From positions 1-7,561 of the forward strand of contig JANYCH010000210.1 in assembly GCA_025360395.1 (NCBI GenBank): a stretch of DNA of 7,561 bases, in the 5' to 3' direction. A model generated the notes under the pieces. It was not told where the DNA came from and made no database searches. It worked only from the letters and a program-made list of their open reading frames with translations. Made by a program: the position numbers and the translations under genes. Below are positions 1 to 4,572 of the stretch, piece by piece (the first letter of the stretch is position 1; each line of letters begins with the position of its first letter). This DNA comes from Cytophagales bacterium (GTDB taxonomy: Bacteria; Bacteroidota; Bacteroidia; Cytophagales; UBA9547).

Positions 1-185
1 AAAGCTGGATCAGAGGGATTCACCACAGCGTGGACAAAAGATATTTACAAGCCTATTTAGACGAGTTCTGTTACAGGATCAATAGGTCAATTCATAAAGA
101 TGGCATATTCGACAACCTAATGATGAGAATGATTGCAACTCCCAACATCACCAAAAACCAAATAAAATTTGCCTACAGTAGCTAA
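1..185 (+). mobile_element. Right-hand part of an insertion sequence (IS1595 family), outer end not located
   Basis: The transposase end implies an insertion sequence entering from the left. The terminal inverted repeat should lie in the 105 bases between the transposase stop and the MarR gene. The left copy is not in the window, so the boundary and any target-site duplication cannot be set. The coordinates cover only the supported transposase part. Confidence 0.5.
3..185 (+). CDS. IS1595/ISXO2-type transposase, C-terminal 60 residues (5' part outside window)
   Basis: This is the last 60 codons of a reading frame that enters from the left edge and stops at TAA. The residues read SWIRGIHHSVDKRYLQAYLD and then EFCYRINRS. 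This is the end of the DDE domain of ISXO2-like (IS1595 family) transposases, where a G-x-HH motif carrying the last catalytic region is followed by the 'LQxYLDEFxYRxNRR' block. In this family the enzyme cuts and joins the ends of its own insertion sequence. The remaining tail, with NLMMRMIATPNITKNQIKF, also fits the family. The reading frame seen here is intact. Whether the whole gene is intact cannot be judged because the catalytic Asp residues lie outside the window. The family call rests on motif recognition from memory. Confidence 0.8.
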   Translation, partial: SWIRGIHHSVDKRYLQAYLDEFCYRINRSIHKDGIFDNLMMRMIATPNITKNQIKFAYSS

Positions 186-290
186 ATGGGCTCTACTATT
201 TTTTTAATCAGAAAAACAATATTATTAACAAGGATAAGGTTGATGTATGTTTTTTAAAACCTTTACGAAGCATTATATTAATTTTATAGT

Positions 291-749
291 ATGAAATTAG
301 AAGAGGCAATATCTAATCCCAATTTCAATAATGAAGTACATAAGGCGACTATAAACCTATTGTTTACTGCGCACTGGTTAAGGACTAAAATGAGTAACCA
401 TCTTAAACAATTTGACCTTACACCAGAGCAATACAATATAATGCGGATCTTAAAAGGAAAGCATCCAATTAAAATGTGTGTCAAAGACCTTTCAAACAGA
501 ATGATTGAAAAGAGCTCGAATGTTCCCAGAATCTTAGATAGATTAGAAAGAAAGGGGTTTATTGAGCGGAACCAATCTGCGGAAGACAAAAGGGAGACTG
601 AAACTTTATTGACAAAAAAAGGCATTTTACACCTTCAGGTTACAAATCAGCATGTAAAAAACAATGAAGATAAAATGATGAATCTAGATGAAGAAACGGC
701 CAAAAAATTAAACAACATTCTTGAGGAACTCAGAATTACTCAAGATTAA
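291..749 (+). CDS. MarR-family transcriptional regulator
   Basis: This encodes a 152-residue protein of normal length for MarR repressors, which bind DNA as dimers and release it on binding a ligand or on oxidation. The N-terminal helix (about 12-40) and the C-terminal helices (about 112-150) would form the dimer interface. The winged helix-turn-helix spans about 42-112. The stretch LTPEQYNIMRILKG (43-56) and the recognition helix with SSNVPRILDRLERKGF (75-90) are typical. The wing follows, with the family-diagnostic D99 and R101 before the LTKKG block (107-111). There is one cysteine, Cys63, not at the N-terminal position used by OhrR sensors, so redox sensing is not indicated. The ATG start is preceded by AT-rich DNA without a Shine-Dalgarno site. 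The gene stands between the IS end and a DoxX gene in the same direction, and DoxX is its most likely target. The ligand is unknown. Confidence 0.93.
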   Translation: MKLEEAISNPNFNNEVHKATINLLFTAHWLRTKMSNHLKQFDLTPEQYNIMRILKGKHPIKMCVKDLSNRMIEKSSNVPRILDRLERKGFIERNQSAEDKRETETLLTKKGILHLQVTNQHVKNNEDKMMNLDEETAKKLNNILEELRITQD

Positions 750-765
750 CAAATTAAATAATATA

Positions 766-795
766 TTTATATTTTTTCATTTTTATATTTTTTCA
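766..795 (+). repeat. 14-base direct repeat in the intergenic region before the DoxX gene
   Basis: The 14-mer TTTATATTTTTTCA occurs perfectly at 766-779 and again at 782-795, a period of 16 bases. It lies just upstream of, and partly over, the expected -33 region of the promoter box at 810-817. It could be an AT-rich upstream element or a tandem regulator site. It could also be chance or slippage in AT-rich DNA. Confidence 0.5.
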
Positions 796-809
796 CTTTT
801 AACTTATTG

Positions 810-817
810 TACATTTG
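810..817 (+). promoter_or_regulatory. Bacteroidota-type -7 box (TAnnTTTG), likely promoter of the DoxX gene
   Basis: TACATTTG matches the Bacteroidota -7 consensus TAnnTTTG exactly. No clear TTTG -33 box sits at the usual distance, where the sequence is a T-rich run. Transcription would start near 824, leaving a leader of about 150 nucleotides before the ATG at 973. The same octamer stands before pyrG. Confidence 0.45.
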
Positions 818-836
818 AATATTAGGTATGAATTCA
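816..836 (+). promoter_or_regulatory. Small dyad over the expected transcription start, possible MarR operator
   Basis: TGAAT at 816-820 is mirrored by ATTCA at 832-836, a 21-base dyad. The right half is also part of an 8-base palindrome, TGAATTCA (829-836). It begins at the end of the -7 box and covers the expected start of transcription, where a repressor site is expected. The arms are short and no second copy was seen before the MarR gene itself, so this is a weak call. Confidence 0.22.
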
Positions 837-972
837 GAATAATAGTTTTAACTATACGGCAATTTCAAAACAAGATAGAAGTATAATCTCTCAATTTCAA
901 TATATTATTTGGTGATTTTTGTATCTATTTATATCTGCATACGTTTATAAGACAAACAAAACAATTACTATT

Positions 973-1347
973 ATGAGAACAGGAACAATGATTGCCAGAG
1001 TATTCCTTGGAGGAATATTCTTGATCTCAGGTCTTAATGGTTTCTTTCACTTTATCCCATCATCTACGATGCCAGGCTCGCCAATGAGCTTCATCTCAAC
1101 GATGATCAGCACCGGTGATTTCTTCTACGTGATTAAATTTTTCGAAATAATACTAGGGTCGATGATCCTTGTCGGGAGGTTTATGCCTATTGCGCTTATC
1201 ATGATGTTCCCGATCACGATGAACATCTTCTTTTTCCACCTTACATTAGGATTAGGAAGCATTCCGATGGCGATGATGACGATGTTTGTACACATTTATT
1301 TGATTTACACTTACAGGTCGAGTTACAGCACCATGATACACGGTTAA
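973..1347 (+). CDS. DoxX-family four-helix membrane protein
   Basis: This encodes a 124-residue, very hydrophobic protein that matches the DoxX/DoxX-like family in length and pattern. It has four likely membrane helices at about 6-27, 49-68, 71-91 and 95-114. Family hallmarks are the N-terminal ARVFLGGIFLISGLNGF, the FFEIILGSMILVGRFMPIAL block (57-74) and the N-x-FFFHL motif (84-90). DoxX proteins sit in the inner membrane and are linked to thiol/redox homeostasis in some bacteria, but their exact role is often unknown. I chose the ATG at 973. An in-frame TTG at 919 would add 18 residues (including YVYKTNKTITI) that do not fit the family. By hand count GC is about 41 percent, against about 34 percent in the MarR gene. 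The MarR gene lies 223 bases upstream and a terminator closes the unit. Confidence 0.88.
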   Translation: MRTGTMIARVFLGGIFLISGLNGFFHFIPSSTMPGSPMSFISTMISTGDFFYVIKFFEIILGSMILVGRFMPIALIMMFPITMNIFFFHLTLGLGSIPMAMMTMFVHIYLIYTYRSSYSTMIHG

Positions 1348-1367
1348 CCTGAGTATTCTTCCGATTT

Positions 1368-1395
1368 AAAAAGAGCCCTTAATTGGGCTTTTTTT
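1368..1395 (+). terminator. Intrinsic terminator after the DoxX gene
   Basis: An 11-base-pair stem pairs 1368-1378 (AAAAAGAGCCC) with 1385-1395 (GGGCTTTTTTT), including one G-T pair. The loop is TTAATT. The right arm contains a run of seven T, as in a rho-independent terminator. It begins 21 bases after the DoxX stop and separates that unit from the ABC permease. Confidence 0.85.
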
Positions 1396-1503
1396 ATGAC
1401 CCTTTTATCCTACTAAACATACTATCCATAAATTGGTCTTTGAAGATTTTTACTGTTTGTACTCAAGCTTTGAAATTTGAAGTAATTTTAAGCTCAAAGT
1501 ATT

Positions 1504-2772
1504 ATGCACCCAATTTTTATAATAGCACGAAGAGAATTCCTACAACGGGTCAGACAAAAGTCGTTTTGGATAATGCTTCTTTTTGGCCCATTATTTCTCA
1601 TTTTGATAATGATAGTGCCAATTGGTCTGACGATGCAAAAGGAGTCCTCTTCAGAAATCCTTTATCTGGATAAAACCGGGGAGCTGGAAGGATATCTCTA
1701 TCCTGAAAAGGATTTCAACTTGATAAAATCAATTGATCCTGTAAATGAGTGTGCTAATAGGATAAAGGAAGAAGGTTATGCAGGATTAATTATAATACAA
1801 AAAATTGGAACTGAATGGCAATGCAAATATTACCAAACCGGAACTTCCGGTAAAAGTCATCTCTTAGTCAAGACTATCATTGCTAATAGAATAACTCAAT
1901 ATGAATTGGCAGACAAACAAAATATTGCATTTCCTGTATTGAATTTTCAAATAGCACCTATTTCTGAAATACAAAAAGGTAAACCTGATAACACAATAGG
2001 ATTTGTATTCGGTCTTTTTGCTGCGGTCCTGATATTAGTGTTTATAAACCAATATTCACACATGGTGCTTCGGGGTGTGGTTGAAGAAAAGCAAAACAGG
2101 ATTTCAGAATTAATATTGACCTCCATAAAACCGCTTTATTTTATCTCTGGGAAAATTATAGGAATTGCTTCCGTAGCATTTTTGCAGATTTTGGTGTGGT
2201 CATTGCTTTCAGGAACTGTTACCCTGGCAATTAGTAATTACTTTAAGTTAGATAGATTTTCGGACCAAAACCTAGTAAAAACTTTAGAAAACACTAAAGA
2301 CATCCAACAGTCAATGGAAATGAACACTATCGTAAATTCTATTGGTTCAATAAATGGTCTTGAAGTATTTCTGGGCTTTATTTTTTTCTTCCTTTTCGGA
2401 TATTTACTTTTTAGCTCTTTATTTGCAATTGTTGGCATAGCAGTTGGCAGCGACACAGATGCACAACAAATGTCAATACCTTTTACACTTCCATTGTCCA
2501 TTCCTGTTATACTGTTGCAATATATTACGGAGAACCAAAATTCAGGGCTAACATTATTTTTAACCTTATTCCCTCTTACTTCACCAACCACTATGTTGTT
2601 AAGGATGCCCTTTGGAGTTCCATATGGGCAGGTTTTGGCATCAGGCTCAATCCTGATTTTAACACTTGTTTTTGCAGCATATTCAGCAGCAAAAATTTAC
2701 AGGACAGGTATCCTCATGTATGGTAAAAAATTTACTCTGCAAGAGGTTTGGTATTGGGTCAGGAAAGCCTAA
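1504..2772 (+). CDS. ABC-2 type transporter permease, NatB-like
   Basis: This encodes a 422-residue integral membrane subunit of the ABC2_membrane_3/NatB type, which exports a substrate when paired with a separate ATPase. The cytoplasmic start IARREFLQRVRQKSFW (7-22) leads into TM1 (about 22-43). A soluble outer domain follows (about 45-163), then TM2 (about 164-184). The family-defining cytoplasmic segment EEKQNRISELILTSIKP (194-210) precedes GKIIG (216-220). Further helices lie at about 219-243, 287-314, 325-340, 346-362 and 379-397. The FPLTSPTTMLLRMPFG block (356-371) is also typical. The ATG sits 108 bases after the DoxX terminator and has no Shine-Dalgarno site. The expected ATPase gene is in neither neighbour position. 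The exported substrate cannot be read from the sequence. NatB pumps Na+ in Bacillus, but many relatives do other work. Confidence 0.92.
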   Translation: MHPIFIIARREFLQRVRQKSFWIMLLFGPLFLILIMIVPIGLTMQKESSSEILYLDKTGELEGYLYPEKDFNLIKSIDPVNECANRIKEEGYAGLIIIQKIGTEWQCKYYQTGTSGKSHLLVKTIIANRITQYELADKQNIAFPVLNFQIAPISEIQKGKPDNTIGFVFGLFAAVLILVFINQYSHMVLRGVVEEKQNRISELILTSIKPLYFISGKIIGIASVAFLQILVWSLLSGTVTLAISNYFKLDRFSDQNLVKTLENTKDIQQSMEMNTIVNSIGSINGLEVFLGFIFFFLFGYLLFSSLFAIVGIAVGSDTDAQQMSIPFTLPLSIPVILLQYITENQNSGLTLFLTLFPLTSPTTMLLRMPFGVPYGQVLASGSILILTLVFAAYSAAKIYRTGILMYGKKFTLQEVWYWVRKA

Positions 2773-2868
2773 AAAAATATTTAACTAAATACTGTTCGGT
2801 CAATGTCTAAATTAACAATGTGGCATACTTTTCTATTGCTAAGGGAAACATAAATTAACTCTATAGCG

Positions 2869-3015
2869 ATGAAAATGTTACTACTTATAATTGGCGTGGC
2901 CTTAGGTCACTTTCTTTTCAATGCACCTATGATGCTTCAGGTTGCAATGGCTTTTGTAACCGCAATGGCGGCTTATTATCTTATAGAATGGAGTGATGAT
3001 ACCACAAATGCCTGA
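2869..3015 (+). CDS. Small hydrophobic protein of 48 residues, unknown function
   Basis: An ATG frame of 48 codons starts MKMLLLIIGVALGHFLF and ends with the acidic tail EWSDDTTNA. Residues 4-19 and 21-39 are hydrophobic and separated by Pro20, so it could form a short helical hairpin or one long membrane helix with the acidic tail outside. It has His14 inside the first hydrophobic stretch and a cluster of Met residues. Codon use looks like real coding sequence (GCN, CTT, GTT, no rare runs). It lies 96 bases after the permease and 68 bases before the HAD gene, on the same strand. A second ATG two codons later is possible. I do not recognise a family. Small membrane proteins of this size often help or tune a neighbouring transporter, but nothing here proves a link. 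Confidence 0.55.
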   Translation: MKMLLLIIGVALGHFLFNAPMMLQVAMAFVTAMAAYYLIEWSDDTTNA

Positions 3016-3020
3016 GGCAT
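3008..3020 (+). other. Perfect hairpin with the small gene's stop codon as its loop
   Basis: ATGCC (3008-3012) and GGCAT (3016-3020) are perfect complements around the TGA stop codon of the 48-residue gene. The stem is only five base pairs and is followed by a broken pyrimidine stretch (CATTCCTTTCTTT) rather than a clean T run. It would be a weak terminator at most, or a chance dyad. Confidence 0.3.
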
Positions 3021-3083
3021 CATTCCTTTCTTTAACAAAAAAATACAATCTTTGGATGCAAACTATTGTAGTCCATATTTAAG

Positions 3084-3800
3084 ATGATCCTTCACACCGA
3101 AATCGCCGATTTGTTCCGATCAAAAGGGGCAAAAATTATTGCTGAAGAATACTTGTTTGCTGAAAGGCTTCCAGGTATAAAAGCGTTAATTTTTGACTGG
3201 GACGGGGTTTTTAATGAGGGCTTAAAAGGAGATGGCGTTTTAAGCCCATTTAGTGAAATAGATTCTATGGGTATAAACATGCTCAGATTTGCTTTATGGC
3301 TAAAATCGGGAATTATTCCTCAAGTATTTATTGTGACAGGATTAAAGAATGTGTCTGCACAGGCCATCGCAAATAGGGAATGCTTCAGTGCACTTTATCT
3401 TGAATGTGTTAACAAATCCTTCGCCATGGATCATATTGACAAACATTTTGGGATTATGCCTTCTGAAATGATATGTTACTTTGATGATATTCTGGATGTT
3501 GCCATGGCTAGAGATTGCGCTCTTAGGATGTACATCCACAGGAAAAGCAAATTGCTATTTGAAAAATACCTGGTAGAAAACAATTTATGTGATTACGTTA
3601 CAATGAGCGAAAGTGGCGAACCTGCAATAAGGGAAATTTGTGAATTTCTTTTAGGAATGGGTGGTTTATATAATGAAACGATCTCTCAAAGAATAGCATT
3701 CACCCCTCAATACAAAGAATTTTTAGCCCAGCGTAAATTAATTGATCTTCAACTTTTTAGGTTTAACGGAACTGATGTAGAGTTATTTACAAAATTTTGA
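3084..3800 (+). CDS. HAD-superfamily phosphatase, KdsC/YrbI-like
   Basis: This encodes a 238-residue protein with the haloacid dehalogenase core. Motif I is IFDWDGVFNEG, with nucleophile D38 and acid/base D40. Motif II is VFIVTG with T85, a candidate motif III lysine is K111, and motif IV is YFDDILD with acidic D134, D135 and D138. The DxDGV form, the lack of a large cap, and the block FSEIDSMGINMLRFALWLK (56-74) resemble KdsC, which removes phosphate from KDO 8-phosphate in lipopolysaccharide synthesis. KdsC is usually under 190 residues. This protein has about 30 extra residues before the core and about 50 after it. From memory, similar extended proteins occur in many Bacteroidota, so it is probably a distinct subfamily rather than a fusion. 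The substrate is uncertain, but closeness to pyrG would suit a CMP-sugar pathway. The ATG at 3084 is the first good start. Confidence 0.82.
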   Translation: MILHTEIADLFRSKGAKIIAEEYLFAERLPGIKALIFDWDGVFNEGLKGDGVLSPFSEIDSMGINMLRFALWLKSGIIPQVFIVTGLKNVSAQAIANRECFSALYLECVNKSFAMDHIDKHFGIMPSEMICYFDDILDVAMARDCALRMYIHRKSKLLFEKYLVENNLCDYVTMSESGEPAIREICEFLLGMGGLYNETISQRIAFTPQYKEFLAQRKLIDLQLFRFNGTDVELFTKF

Positions 3801-3842
3801 TTCCTTTATTTTAGGTTTATTTTTTTGTTACTACATTACACC

Positions 3843-4043
3843 ATGTTCAAATTAGACAGAACAGCTTTTAAAGCTGGAAATCATGAAACTGCTTCCAATA
3901 ATTACGAATTCTGGCAGCAAAAAAGCCTTGAAGAAAGATTGAGGGCAGCATATTATCTTAATAGCGTGGCTTATAATTTTTCTCTAGACAACCCACCAAA
4001 GCTGGACCGTACAATCTTTAGCATGAGAAAACACTCACATTAA
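3843..4043 (+). CDS. Small protein coupled to a nucleotidyltransferase, unknown function, possible antitoxin
   Basis: This encodes a 66-residue basic protein, charged and soluble. It begins MFKLDRTAFKAG and ends with KLDRTIFSMRKHSH, so the motif KLDRTxF appears at residues 3-9 and again at 53-59. The middle holds YEFWQQKSLEERLRAAYYLN (21-40), a likely helix. From memory, small Bacteroidota proteins ending in 'LDRTxFSMRK' sit before nucleotidyltransferase genes like the one here. I know of no established function. The stop codon overlaps the next ATG (TAATG), so translation is probably coupled. I start at ATG 3843. An in-frame TTG at 3825 would add six residues before the first KLDRT motif and seems less likely. 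The HAD gene ends 42 bases upstream, so the three may be transcribed together. A role as partner or antitoxin of the enzyme is inference. Confidence 0.8.
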   Translation: MFKLDRTAFKAGNHETASNNYEFWQQKSLEERLRAAYYLNSVAYNFSLDNPPKLDRTIFSMRKHSH

Positions 4044-4504
4044 TGGGAAATATTTTTAATGAGGATTTTCAGGATTTTATTCAGGCATTAAACAAACATA
4101 AAGTAGAATACATTTTGGTAGGAGGTTATTCTGTAATCCTACACGGGTATAATCGCACCACAGGTGATATTGATATATGGGTCAATAAAACAAAAGAAAA
4201 TTACATTAAAATCTCTAACGCTTTTTATGATTTTGGATTGAGTTTATTTGATATGACAGAATATAACTTTTTGATCAATCCAATCTACAATGTATTTACT
4301 TTTGGGAGGCCTCCTGTTTGTATCGATATCATGACCGAAGTTAAAGGTTTGGAATTCAATAATAGTTTTAACCTGTCTGTTTTAACTAATGTTGATGGTC
4401 TTACTGTCAGGCTAGTTCATTATCTGCACTTAATAAAAGCTAAGGAAGCCTCAAATAGACCCAAAGATCAAGACGATCTTCTAAACCTTAAACCGAATAT
4501 ATAA
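4043..4504 (+). CDS. Nucleotidyltransferase-fold protein (DUF6036/AbiEii-like), possible toxin of a two-gene module
   Basis: This encodes a 153-residue protein with the polymerase-beta-type nucleotidyltransferase signature. VEYILVGGYSVILHG (21-35) carries the G27-G28 turn. TTGDIDIWV (39-47) carries metal-binding D42 and D44, and CIDIMT (93-98) supplies the third acid, D95. The tail AKEASNRPKDQDDLLNL (133-149) matches the closing RPKD-x-DDL block of AbiEii/DUF6036-type proteins. All three catalytic acids are present, so it should be active in transferring a nucleotide. Known relatives modify tRNA or protein as toxins of type II or IV toxin-antitoxin or phage-defence systems, but many DUF6036 members are uncharacterised. 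Its ATG overlaps the stop of the 66-residue gene. The pyrG promoter begins 40 bases after its stop. The pair sits on the coding strand between housekeeping genes, with no sign of decay. Confidence 0.85.
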   Translation: MGNIFNEDFQDFIQALNKHKVEYILVGGYSVILHGYNRTTGDIDIWVNKTKENYIKISNAFYDFGLSLFDMTEYNFLINPIYNVFTFGRPPVCIDIMTEVKGLEFNNSFNLSVLTNVDGLTVRLVHYLHLIKAKEASNRPKDQDDLLNLKPNI

Positions 4505-4544
4505 GCTAATACAACAATTACTTCCAAACAACGATAGAAAAAAC

Positions 4545-4552
4545 TACATTTG
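4545..4552 (+). promoter_or_regulatory. Bacteroidota-type -7 box, likely pyrG promoter
   Basis: TACATTTG is an exact TAnnTTTG match. Transcription would begin near 4559, about 14 nucleotides before the pyrG ATG at 4573. The expected -33 region (near 4521-4525, CTTCC) does not match TTTG well. The box also helps decide the pyrG start, because a GTG at 4555 would lie almost at the transcription start. Confidence 0.5.
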
Positions 4553-4572
4553 CGGTGCATTATTGCGCAAGA

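Noticed and set aside
249..260. Palindrome-like GTTTTTTAAAAC before the MarR gene, considered as an operator or IS end
   Set aside because: Simple A/T composition with an uneven T and A run. There is no second copy in the DoxX control region and no left IS end to compare with.
1463..1471. TACTGTTTG before the permease, considered as a -7 box
   Set aside because: The spacing between TA and TTTG is three bases instead of two, and no -33 box is at a fitting distance.
1383..1673. Open frame of 96 codons starting before the permease gene
   Set aside because: Its start lies in the T run and right arm of the terminator, and most of it overlaps the permease in another frame. The protein has no recognisable pattern.
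2238..2591. Antisense frame of 117 codons inside the permease gene
   Set aside because: It lies fully opposite a well supported membrane protein and has no domain or promoter evidence.
2803..2853. Short frame of 16 codons between the permease and the small membrane gene
   Set aside because: Too short, with no composition signal. Nothing supports it as a leader peptide, since no hairpin follows.
4563..4570. Palindrome TTGCGCAA just before the pyrG ATG
   Set aside because: An eight-base palindrome in isolation, with no partner site. It is likely chance.
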